Below are positions 51,654-59,047 of a stretch of DNA of 64,000 bases, one piece after another (within the stretch, counting starts at the first letter, position 1; each line of letters opens with the position of its first letter). Under the pieces are notes generated by a model that ran no database searches, was not told where the DNA came from, and saw nothing but the letters and a program-made list of their open reading frames with translations. A program made the translations under genes and the position numbers. Source of the DNA: Cycloclasticus sp. (GTDB lineage: Bacteria > Pseudomonadota > Gammaproteobacteria > Methylococcales > Cycloclasticaceae); NCBI GenBank assembly GCA_040743155.1, contig JBFLJU010000001.1:930001-994000 (forward strand). Reading direction: 5' to 3'.

Positions 51654-51829
51654 CTAGGGCTTTTTTAACTGAGTTTGTATCAAGAGACCTCTGACGTGAT
51701 CAACTAAACTCAGACACCCCAGTTAAGCGGATTTTTCCAATTTAATTTACAGTCTCAGAAAGAATATTGCATTGTAAAATATACGTGACCCCCTTATCTT
51801 TATTCCATCGGTTCGCTAGTCTTTATAAG
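51654..51829. other. Spacer between repeat copies A and B
   Basis: 176 bp with no open frame of note. The stretch with ACTAAACTCAGACACC and AGTTAAGCG (about 51701-51729) recalls ends of IS3-family elements, but no transposase remains and the match is too weak to name. Confidence 0.25.
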
Positions 51830-52086
51830 TTAGGTTCCGCGTTGCTATAGAGATGTTGCCTTTTAGTATTTCGCTGCCGCGAGGGCGTTCATTTCTTTTG
51901 CGTGCCCAAAAGAAACAGAACCAAAGAAAAGGGCACCCTATCGCAAGAACCTCTCTTTTATCGGGCGTGCGCGAACTCGCTACGCTCAAACAACGCACAC
52001 ACTATTCCGAAAAAAGAGAGAACCTTAAGCACGAGAAAGGGATTATTGGGGCATCTGGCCAATCAATGGGTACCGGCCCCTTAAAC
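51830..52086 (+). repeat. Island repeat, copy B (direct to A, inverted to C)
   Basis: A 257-bp uninterrupted copy beginning TTAGGTTCCGCG and ending GGTACCGGCCCCTTAAAC. Short frames inside it read like FLLRAQKKQNQRKGHP; such peptides are often called as hypothetical proteins but here come from a non-coding repeat. It ends 30 bp from the ATPase gene stop. Confidence 0.75.
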
Positions 52087-52115
52087 GTCCCCTTAAACCG
52101 TGTAAACCGAGAAAT

Positions 52116-53525
52116 TTATGAATAAGATTTTTGCATCGAATTAAAGGCACTATTGAGTACTTTTAGAAGCTCTGCTTGGGACATCTTTTGCCTGTAAGAG
52201 CTGTGTTCAAAGAGACTTCTTGCAAAAACCATTAGAAACGGTGTCGTATACCTATATAGATGAGACGATGCATCATAGGTAACTATCCCCCCACCTTCAT
52301 CTGCCATCAACTCTCTCAAAGTAAGTTCCAAGGTGGATTCGTCATTGTCGAAGCCCATGCCATTTAGAATATCAATGATTTCTTGTATACATTCACCTTC
52401 CTCACCACCTTCTGACAAAGCTTCAAGCACTAGTGGAGCGGATATAACTCTAAAAGCTGAATCAAATGAACTTTTAATAGTGTCTGAAGCATCATCGAGA
52501 TATTCACTAACAGCAAAAGTTAAGTCATTAAATCCCACCGACGCATTTTTTGAGTAACACTTGTTTTCTATTTCATTAGCAACTTGGCTTAAATTTACGT
52601 CTAACACGGATTTTGTTTCAGTACGCTCATCTTCAATTTCTCTTGGATCTTGAATGATTATATTTTTATCTCTGGTTGCCGAGACAGTTTGATATAGAGC
52701 GATTGACTCACACATAAGAGAACACAACTTATGGCAAATAGCGGCTAAACCATTTGTATAGTGATATATATCGGAAAACAAAGATGGATCACTGACCTTT
52801 ACATTAAGTAGTGAAAATCCATTTTCTACGATTTTCTTAATTTCAATGTTACTCATCAAAGGAACTTTTATTTCAGAGACTCTATTTCTCATTTCTACAT
52901 CGTACTGGACTACCTGCCTTGCAGAATTAACAGCACCAACACATATAATTTTCAAGTCAGGATAATCGTTTGACATATCCATAAAAACCTTCATAAGTTG
53001 AGATAGCTTACTCTTGTCTCTTTCCTGAACTTTATGAAAATCATCCAATATCCAACAGTATCCTGCTCCTCCCATAAACCTTGCTAAACTCTGAGCCGTC
53101 AGCTGGGGTGGCAGTGCACGCTGGTGTTTTTCTTGACTTGAACTGCTAGAAGTCGCCTTTATTTGTGAATCTATTACTTTAAAGCTTGCCTTCAAGCTTA
53201 CATCTATGGAGTCGCTATCTGTTGAACTTTTTTCACTAAGGTAAAATGGAGAAAGCTGATCGAATGCATCAAGAATCACAGATTCAAAATTCATTCCCTT
53301 CATGCAGCTTGTCTTTATATGGCGCTCGTATACTTGATACAACTTATTTTCAAGTAAAGTTGTTTTGCCAGATCCAGACTGGCCATAAACAATGATCTGC
53401 ATCCCGGGGGTGTTTAATGCTCTAACAACTCTCCTATTTATGTCTTCTCTCTCTACAAAGTTTATTTTCGCCGGAGAAGCAGGAGTAAACACTTGAGAAA
53501 CTTTGTATATCTCTTTAGTCATCAT
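52116..53525 (-). CDS. AAA/STAND-like P-loop ATPase, uncharacterised
   Basis: 469 aa. Walker A GQSGSGKTT (48-56), Walker B WILDDFH (158-164), a sensor-like strand KIICVGAVNSA (192-202) and two Arg (213, 215, EMRNRVSEI) where arginine fingers are found. The arrangement fits Orc1/Cdc6- or STAND-type ATPases, with a helical/winged-helix C-terminal half ending near residue 469. A Ser run (125-130) forms a linker. AAAGGAAG precedes the first of two ATGs. It follows an attC-like site and the nuclease-like gene on the same strand, 116 bp apart, so it may couple ATP-dependent sensing to that nuclease. No named family is claimed. Confidence 0.75.
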   Translation of the reverse strand: MMTKEIYKVSQVFTPASPAKINFVEREDINRRVVRALNTPGMQIIVYGQSGSGKTTLLENKLYQVYERHIKTSCMKGMNFESVILDAFDQLSPFYLSEKSSTDSDSIDVSLKASFKVIDSQIKATSSSSSQEKHQRALPPQLTAQSLARFMGGAGYCWILDDFHKVQERDKSKLSQLMKVFMDMSNDYPDLKIICVGAVNSARQVVQYDVEMRNRVSEIKVPLMSNIEIKKIVENGFSLLNVKVSDPSLFSDIYHYTNGLAAICHKLCSLMCESIALYQTVSATRDKNIIIQDPREIEDERTETKSVLDVNLSQVANEIENKCYSKNASVGFNDLTFAVSEYLDDASDTIKSSFDSAFRVISAPLVLEALSEGGEEGECIQEIIDILNGMGFDNDESTLELTLRELMADEGGGIVTYDASSHLYRYTTPFLMVFARSLFEHSSYRQKMSQAELLKVLNSAFNSMQKSYS

Positions 53526-53538
53526 CTTCCTTTCGATT

Positions 53539-53636
53539 TATAACGCCCAATTAACAGGCAAAAAATAGTTGGTTAAAATAAGCGACGAAGGAGCAAAAAC
53601 CAACTATTTTTTGTCCTTGTTTAATTTCTTGTTATG
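53539..53636 (-). other. attC-like integron recombination site
   Basis: On the minus strand the site runs from ATAACAAG (R'' side, 53628-53635) to GGGCGTTATA (R' side, 53539-53548). Internal arms AAATTAAACAAGGAC and GCCTGTTAATTGGGC pair imperfectly with an unpaired spacer and an extra unpaired A. A perfect 16-bp stem CAAAAAATAGTTGGTT/AACCAACTATTTTTTG (53598-53613, 53559-53574) with a 23-base loop closes it. Outer boxes, bulged base, central spacer and about 98-bp size all match attC architecture; the ends resemble Vibrio repeats (TAACAA...GGGCGTTATA). It begins about 7 bp after the nuclease-like gene stop, as in gene cassettes. Confidence 0.72.
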
Positions 53637-53641
53637 TTATG

Positions 53642-55060
53642 TTATGTTTTGTTTGTGACAGCTTTCTTTGTAGCCTTTTCCTTTGGAACTTCGGGGAAGT
53701 TAACTCTTCCGATGCTGCTTAATATAGCTTTTCTACATTTTGTAGCGAACCTTAAATCTTTGTTATCTGAAAGGTACTTTGCCACCATAAACAAATCAGG
53801 TGTAAACACTAAAGCTGTAGAATTTGTCTTAGATGCGGTATGACATTTAGTAGTAAAAGGATCTTCCCTTTCACTTAGTTCTTGAAGCCTGTAAGCATTA
53901 CCAAATAAAACAGGCTTAGCGGGGGACTCAACTTCTTCTCTTTCTAGGTCTTCATGAATATTTAGTGCTAACTGCCTAAGCTTATCTATATTAAGTGGTT
54001 TATTATCCTTTCCTTCAGCTTCACCAATAAGGCGGCCTTCTTTAGACTCAAAGACAGCATCAAATTCAGATTCACCATTTTCAAACTGTGAAACAGAGAA
54101 GCCTAACTGTTTCAATGCGTCTAAAATTGAAAACTCTAAAGGTTTACCCTTTTCAAATAATAGGTTTCTTAATCTCCCACTATCTTCCAATTTGTTGATA
54201 ATAGATTCTTTCTTAAGTTGAATTTGCTCTAGCTCTGACTCGATCTTAAGTAATTCTGTATCTAATTTGTCTTCTGATTTAAGTTTGTAATCTGTTGATT
54301 TACACCATTCAGGTTCAGCAGTAACTTCACCTGTATTTTTAATAGCTTTATCTATAGTTACAATTGATTTGGTGAGTCTTGAAGCAAATTTCACCGACTC
54401 ATTTGTCCAATCCCCTTCTTCATCAAAAAAATCATCAGGGTAAAAATCTATATAAGGAAGGAGTATAAGAGCTCCGTTTGAGTTTTTAGACCTTAGAATA
54501 GAACCGACTGTTTTATCACCGTTCTTTGTAAGTAAACACGGAGGTACTTTATCTCCAATAGTTACTTTATAACTAGATTCACCCGAAAACTCTTTCCAAT
54601 ATGATGCAATTAATTCTGAGTTTTTTGGAGCAAGTTTTATTTCTTGCCCTTGAGTTTTAACAACATTTAATTCGGCAGGAATTATTTTATAATTATCATA
54701 AGATCCAACATGCCTTGTTGTTTGTCGATTTCTTCCTGTCCCTGAAAATGATTTATCGCCAGTAGCTATGAATACTTGTGTTAGTTTGGAAAGGAAAACA
54801 ACTACTGTTTTTCCACAGTCTACAGACTCAAGAATCTCTCTTCTCCAATGCTGAATCCTGTCTTTCAATTGAAAAGATATATGATCACTTAAAGATGGTT
54901 TGCCCTCAAACATATCATTGTGCGAAACAAACTCATCAATATCTGGTTTGAATAAAATGATGTCAAAATCTAATAATGAGGAATCGCTATTGAATTCGCA
55001 ATAATTGACATTATCGTTGTTTAATTTAAAGCCAACCGTAACAATATTTTTTTGTGCCAT
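53642..55060 (-). CDS. Uncharacterised protein with C-terminal PD-(D/E)XK-like nuclease domain
   Basis: 472 aa. An N-terminal alpha/beta domain (1-about 240) has LLDFDIILFKPDIDEF, SFQLKDRIQHWRREIL and VVVFLSK. A coiled coil follows (about 258-300), then a domain with LLFEKGKPLEFSILDALKQLGF and SEFDAVFESKEGRLIGEAEGK. Asp334, Glu349 and Lys351 fit the D-x(n)-E-x-K nuclease core, and Gln363 lies in the next helix. The C-terminus ends in a Lys-rich tail. GAGGG precedes the ATG. The attC-like site directly after the stop suggests an integron cassette. Function unknown; a DNA-cutting effector is inferred. Confidence 0.75.
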   Translation of the reverse strand: MAQKNIVTVGFKLNNDNVNYCEFNSDSSLLDFDIILFKPDIDEFVSHNDMFEGKPSLSDHISFQLKDRIQHWRREILESVDCGKTVVVFLSKLTQVFIATGDKSFSGTGRNRQTTRHVGSYDNYKIIPAELNVVKTQGQEIKLAPKNSELIASYWKEFSGESSYKVTIGDKVPPCLLTKNGDKTVGSILRSKNSNGALILLPYIDFYPDDFFDEEGDWTNESVKFASRLTKSIVTIDKAIKNTGEVTAEPEWCKSTDYKLKSEDKLDTELLKIESELEQIQLKKESIINKLEDSGRLRNLLFEKGKPLEFSILDALKQLGFSVSQFENGESEFDAVFESKEGRLIGEAEGKDNKPLNIDKLRQLALNIHEDLEREEVESPAKPVLFGNAYRLQELSEREDPFTTKCHTASKTNSTALVFTPDLFMVAKYLSDNKDLRFATKCRKAILSSIGRVNFPEVPKEKATKKAVTNKT

Positions 55061-55412
55061 TTATCGATATACCCTCGGAAAAACATAACAATGCATTAAC
55101 GGGAATTAATTTTCCCTGTAATGAGACAATGAAGCAAGAACAAGGTACTTTCATCTCTTTCTGCATAAAGCCAGAATTAAACAAAACGCTACCCTTTAAT
55201 CTATTACTGCTTGCTTAGATAATTGATGTTGGCGACAAGAAACGCCTGATAAGAAGAGTCCTTTTAAAACCACTTGATCTGTATCCATACAAATTACCGC
55301 TTTTATTCGCTGCGTAGTTTATAGCTAAAGTGCCCGATTGAATACTCATTATTGTCTAGCCATTGGGCCAGCAACACCTAAGGCGGCGCCTACTTGAATT
55401 AAATGAGACGCT
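55061..55412. other. Upstream region of the nuclease-like gene, no other gene seen
   Basis: About 350 bp, AT-rich. An imperfect inverted repeat CATTAACGGGAA/TTCCCTGTAATG (55094-55105, 55112-55123) lies 34 bp from the nuclease-gene start; it could be an operator or a decayed recombination site. No clear promoter pair was identified. Confidence 0.35.
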
Positions 55413-55631
55413 ACCCTTTGATTGAATACGAGCCCAAAAATTCCCTTTATCGCGCTTAAGAATATTTTTATATTCGGATGAGTGTGTACGTTGTCTGAGC
55501 GTAGCGAGTTCGGACACGCCCGAAAATAAAGGTATTCTTGCGGTAGGGTGTCCTTTTCTTTGGTTCTGTTTCTTTTGGACAAGCAAAAGAAATGAACGCC
55601 CTCGCGGCAGCGAAATACTATAAGGCTAATA
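55413..55631 (-). repeat. Island repeat, copy C (inverted)
   Basis: Reverse complement of the A/B repeat over about 220 bp: read on the minus strand it gives AGTATTTCGCTGCCGCGAGG, TTCATTTCTTTTGC, CCAAAAGAAACAGAACC, AAGAAAAGGACACCCTA, CTCGCTACGCTCAGACAACG and GCGCGATAAAGGGA. Boundaries are approximate because the end nearest the nuclease gene diverges. With copy B it brackets the two-gene module. Confidence 0.72.
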
Positions 55632-55713
55632 ATAATTAGCAAGCCAGAGAAAGGCAGGTCAGATCTGTCTTTTTAGCTTACGCATGTATTAAGATAACCC
55701 CGCCGCCGACATT

Positions 55714-55719
55714 TATAAT
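55714..55719 (+). promoter_or_regulatory. -10 box abutting speD, possible leaderless start
   Basis: A perfect TATAAT ends 7 bp before the speD ATG, so transcription would begin at or next to the start codon. No Shine-Dalgarno is visible between them. No good -35 was found. Confidence 0.4.
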
Positions 55720-55726
55720 AAATAGC

Positions 55727-56140
55727 ATGAATAAACCAACCTTGTTAAACACCTCTCCCAGCGCCGATTATTTTTTAATCAAAGATGGAGTGGAATACTC
55801 TGGTACGCACTTATTAATTGATTTGTGGGGGGCTTCGCATTTGGATGAGCAAGCCTATATAGAAGAGGTGTTAAAACGCTGTGTTACGGCTTGTCAGGCA
55901 ACCTTATTGCACTGTCATGTACATCAGTTTTCTAGCACAGGCGGTATTTCTGGGGTGGCGGTGCTGGCCGAATCGCACATCAGTGTGCATACCTGGCCGG
56001 AGCGCAGCTATGCTGCGTTTGATGTGTTTATGTGTGGCGCGGCTAAACCTGCCAATGCGATTGCTATTTTGCAAGAAGCCTTTAGCCCGAGCGAGCTGAA
56101 GGTAAAAGAAATATTGCGCGGGCACAAAGATAATGAATAA
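55727..56140 (+). CDS. speD: S-adenosylmethionine decarboxylase proenzyme
   Basis: 137 aa, the short prokaryotic (class 1B) type. The self-cleavage site is Glu82-Ser83-His84 (LAESHISVHTWPE): Ser83 becomes the pyruvoyl group. GTHLLIDLWGAS and AFDVFMCG are further signatures. It makes decarboxylated SAM, the aminopropyl donor for the spermidine synthase encoded 12 bp downstream. It opens the polyamine/stress cluster. Confidence 0.94.
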   Translation: MNKPTLLNTSPSADYFLIKDGVEYSGTHLLIDLWGASHLDEQAYIEEVLKRCVTACQATLLHCHVHQFSSTGGISGVAVLAESHISVHTWPERSYAAFDVFMCGAAKPANAIAILQEAFSPSELKVKEILRGHKDNE

Positions 56141-56152
56141 AACAGCCAAGCA

Positions 56153-57868
56153 ATGAGCCAGTTTTCATCAAAACTCACCTTGCGCCAGCACGATTTTCTA
56201 CTGTTTGCGATTATGGGTATTTTGGCCGGTTGCGGGCTGATTTATGAATACCTGTTGTCGCATTATGCGGGGCGTATTTTAGGCGCGGTGGAACACGTTA
56301 TTTTCGCGATGATTGGCGTTATGATAGTGTCCATGGGCTTGGGCGCATTTGCTGCGCGTGTTTTTAAATCGTACTTTAATACCTTTGTTTGGTTAGAAGT
56401 AAGCATTGCTTTAATTGGTGCGACCTCGGTTTTGCTGTTAGCGGCCACCACTGCGCTGGCGAATATTTTGCCGCAAATACTGATGGAAACGTTTTCGTTG
56501 CCAGCGGACTTATTACCGCGTGGCGGGATGATTACTTGGGCGCATAGCATTGCCTCTACCATGCCGTATATTAGCGGTTTTGTATTGGGCTTTTTAATTG
56601 GTATGGAAATCCCCTTAATCGCCAGTATTCGTGAGCAAATTTATGGCGAGCATATCAAGAATAATACCGGTTCTGTTTATGGCGCGGATTATATAGGCGC
56701 AGGCATCGGCGCGGGTCTTTGGGTGTTCTTCATGTTGAGCATGCCGCCGACCATGGCGGCGGCGATTACTGCCAGTGTTAACCTGGTGGTGGGGTTGGTG
56801 TTTTATGCTGTGTACCGGCGACGTATTTCTTTTGGCGGCTGGGTGGTTAGTGCTCATTTATTGGTGGGGCTTATTATTGCGCTGGTGGCGGTTAATGGCA
56901 CCGACTGGGATAACGCGATGGAGGATTTGCTTTATAAGGATAAGGTGATCTTTAGTTATAACACCCAGTACCAGCACGTGACGATTACTGAGCGCATTAT
57001 GGATCCGACCAAGCCTAAAATTATTTCGATGTTTATTAATGGTCGTTCTCAATTTGCCAGTAATGATGAGGCGATTTATCACGCGATGTTGGTGGCTCCG
57101 GTGATGCATTCGGCGGCGCGGCATGAAAAGGTGTTAATTATTGGCGGTGGTGATGGCCTAGCCTTGCGTGATGTGTTGCGTTGGCAGCCACAGTCGGTTG
57201 ATCTTATTGATATTGACGCAGCGATTGTTGATTTTTTTACCCGCCCTTATCATGAGAAAGGGCGCGTTATTAACCAGCCTTTATTAGCATTAAACGAGCA
57301 TGCCTTTAGTGATAAGCGAGTGCAGACTCATTTTGGTGATGCGTTTATTAAGGTGGATGAGCTGATTCAACAGAAACGTTTATATGACGTTATTATTGTT
57401 GATTTACCCGACCCGAGTCACCCTGATTTGAACAAATTATATTCTGCGCGTTTTTATGCCAAGCTGAAAACATTACTGACTGGAGATGGTGCGATGGCGG
57501 TGCAATCCACCTCACCGTATCACGCGAAAAACACCTTCTTATCGATTGGTAAAACGATTCACTACGCGGGCTTTAAGCACGTGGAGCAGTATCATCATAA
57601 TGTGCCCAGTTTTGGCGAATGGGGCTGGACGATTGCCACTAAAAACGGCGTATCGGCAAAGGCTAGGTTAATGCTAAAAGAGACTTTGGCGGTGGATGAT
57701 GGTTGGTCGACCAAGGGTGTTTTACTGGCCGCGTTTGAGTTTAATAAACACTTTTTTGACCGTCTTGATACTATAAAAGTTAATAGAATCAATAACCAAG
57801 CAGCTTATCAGTATCATAAAGAGGGTTGGGAAAAGCAGCAGGGAATATATATTACCGAAAATAATTGA
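56153..57868 (+). CDS. speE: Membrane-fused polyamine aminopropyltransferase (spermidine synthase)
   Basis: 571 aa, about twice the size of soluble SpeE. Residues about 12-250 form seven or so membrane helices (start HDFLLFAIMGILAGCGLIYEY; IGMEIPLI; GSVYGADYIGAGIGAGL). The C-terminal enzyme domain (about 270-550) has YQHVTITER, LIIGGGDGLALRDVLRW (SAM-type motif), VDLIDIDAAIVDFF and the catalytic Asp in IIVDLPDPSHPDLNKLYS. It likely transfers aminopropyl from decarboxylated SAM to putrescine at the inner membrane. Its stop overlaps the -35 box of the next promoter. Confidence 0.92.
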   Translation: MSQFSSKLTLRQHDFLLFAIMGILAGCGLIYEYLLSHYAGRILGAVEHVIFAMIGVMIVSMGLGAFAARVFKSYFNTFVWLEVSIALIGATSVLLLAATTALANILPQILMETFSLPADLLPRGGMITWAHSIASTMPYISGFVLGFLIGMEIPLIASIREQIYGEHIKNNTGSVYGADYIGAGIGAGLWVFFMLSMPPTMAAAITASVNLVVGLVFYAVYRRRISFGGWVVSAHLLVGLIIALVAVNGTDWDNAMEDLLYKDKVIFSYNTQYQHVTITERIMDPTKPKIISMFINGRSQFASNDEAIYHAMLVAPVMHSAARHEKVLIIGGGDGLALRDVLRWQPQSVDLIDIDAAIVDFFTRPYHEKGRVINQPLLALNEHAFSDKRVQTHFGDAFIKVDELIQQKRLYDVIIVDLPDPSHPDLNKLYSARFYAKLKTLLTGDGAMAVQSTSPYHAKNTFLSIGKTIHYAGFKHVEQYHHNVPSFGEWGWTIATKNGVSAKARLMLKETLAVDDGWSTKGVLLAAFEFNKHFFDRLDTIKVNRINNQAAYQYHKEGWEKQQGIYITENN

Positions 57869-57894
57869 CATATTATGTCTTAGCGACCTATTAT
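57865..57894 (+). promoter_or_regulatory. Strong sigma-70-type promoter of the yjfI-pspA group
   Basis: TTGACA (57865-57870, perfect) and TATTAT (57889-57894, 5 of 6) are spaced 18 bp and read toward yjfI, starting about 20 bp before its ATG. The -35 box overlaps the speE stop codon. TATTATGTCTTA occurs twice in tandem here (57871 and 57889), the second containing the -10. Confidence 0.6.
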
Positions 57895-57921
57895 GTCTTA
57901 ACGTTGATGACCGGAGGAAAT

Positions 57922-58347
57922 ATGAGCAACGAGAATTTACAGCAATTAATTAAGGATTTAGCAGGTAAACAATTAGCAGACGGCACTCAGCTTTCAATTG
58001 AGATGTTTGATGGCGAAAATACCGTGGCCTGCATCAAGGTTGAAGACCGGGAAGAGTTCCCTATTTACATGACCGTCGATGAGGGGCAGATACTGTGTAT
58101 TACTTACCTGTTTGGCGATGATCAAGTTGACCCCAATAAGCGTGCAGCACTGGCTGAAGACATGCTTATTATGAACGTTTCAATTCCGTTATCGGCGTTT
58201 TCTAAAATTGGTGATCAATACATTATGTTTGGTGCTCTCTCACCGAAAGCGAGTATTGATGAGTTAGTACATGAAATTGAGCTACTCAGTGACAATGTGC
58301 TGGAAGCGATTGAAGCGGTAGCGGATTATTTAAAGGAGGCAGCGTAG
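57922..58347 (+). CDS. YjfI-like DUF2170 protein
   Basis: 141 aa from the ATG at 57922, which has GGAGGAAA 4 bp upstream; the open frame reaches back to 57865 but that part lies over the promoter. Acidic, soluble, no membrane segment. Blocks IKVEDREEFPIYMTVDEGQILC and FSKIGDQYIMFGALSP match the DUF2170 family, which accompanies PspA/YjfJ in the E. coli yjfIJKL order. Function unknown; the pspA gene starts 2 bp later. Confidence 0.8.
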   Translation: MSNENLQQLIKDLAGKQLADGTQLSIEMFDGENTVACIKVEDREEFPIYMTVDEGQILCITYLFGDDQVDPNKRAALAEDMLIMNVSIPLSAFSKIGDQYIMFGALSPKASIDELVHEIELLSDNVLEAIEAVADYLKEAA

Positions 58348-58349
58348 CC

Positions 58350-59045
58350 ATGAGTATATTTAGAAAATTATTAACAGCGGTACGAGGTGGTGCAACGGAC
58401 GTAGGTGAGGCCATTGTCGATTCTCAGGCGATCCGTATTTTAGAGCAAGAATTACGTGATTCTAAAAAAGCGCTGAGTGATGCTAAAACGGGCCTAACGT
58501 CGATTATGGCGGAAAAGATGGGGGTCGAGCGTAAAGTGAAAGAGCTGAGCGCAAAAATCACCGAGCACGAAAGCTATGCAATGTCTGCGATGGATAAAGG
58601 CGATGAAAGTCTGGCCTTGGATGTGGCGAATAAGATTGCCGAATTTGAGCACGACTTAACTATTCAACAAGGGATTCAAGAGGGTTATGAATCTAAAGTG
58701 GTCAGCTTGAAAAAAATGATTCGTCAAACCGAACGTAATATTCAAGCAATGGACCGAGAAGTGTCGGTGGTGAAAACAACGGCGAAGGTACAAAAAGCCA
58801 ATGAGTTAGCATCGGCAAAGTTTTCCGGCTCAAACTCATCATTACGCAGTGCGACGGATTCCTTAGAGCGGATTAAAGCGCGCCAGCAAAAGAAAGAAGA
58901 CCAAGCCACGGCGGCGATGGATTTTGCCGCTGAAGATGACGGGGATGATTTACAGGCTCGCTTGAAAAGTGCCGGGATTGTTAATTCTGCCAGCTCTGGT
59001 TCTTCGATTTTAGATCGCTTAAAGAAGCAACAAGGCAATAAATAA
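58350..59045 (+). CDS. PspA/IM30 (YjfJ-like) envelope stress protein
   Basis: 231 aa, almost wholly helical. The N-terminal amphipathic helix MSIFRKLLTAVRGGATDVGE is followed by long coiled-coil helices (about 25-160) of the PspA/Vipp1 fold, then a Gly/Ser/acidic tail (about 165-231). These proteins assemble on damaged membranes (ESCRT-III-like) and stabilise them. It lies between DUF2170 and DUF2491 genes like E. coli yjfJ, not next to pspBC, and no sigma-54 site was seen. Confidence 0.88.
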   Translation: MSIFRKLLTAVRGGATDVGEAIVDSQAIRILEQELRDSKKALSDAKTGLTSIMAEKMGVERKVKELSAKITEHESYAMSAMDKGDESLALDVANKIAEFEHDLTIQQGIQEGYESKVVSLKKMIRQTERNIQAMDREVSVVKTTAKVQKANELASAKFSGSNSSLRSATDSLERIKARQQKKEDQATAAMDFAAEDDGDDLQARLKSAGIVNSASSGSSILDRLKKQQGNK

Positions 59046-59047
59046 GC

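Noticed and set aside
51701-51729. IS3-family end remnant between repeat copies A and B
   Set aside because: Only a loose resemblance in about 30 bases and no transposase fragment.
51853-52125. 90-codon plus-strand frame (and an overlapping 60-codon frame) in repeat copy B
   Set aside because: It lies within a non-coding repeat shared with copies A and C; copy A is interrupted by insertions that break the frame, and no ribosome site is present.
53559-53613. Simple rho-independent terminator between the two island genes
   Set aside because: The inner stem could terminate transcription, but the outer pairing boxes, bulge and TAAC/GTTA ends are better explained by an attC site.
55349-55642. 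97- and 76-codon minus-strand frames in repeat copy C
   Set aside because: Same repeat, different frames open in different copies, so the openness is by chance rather than by coding selection.
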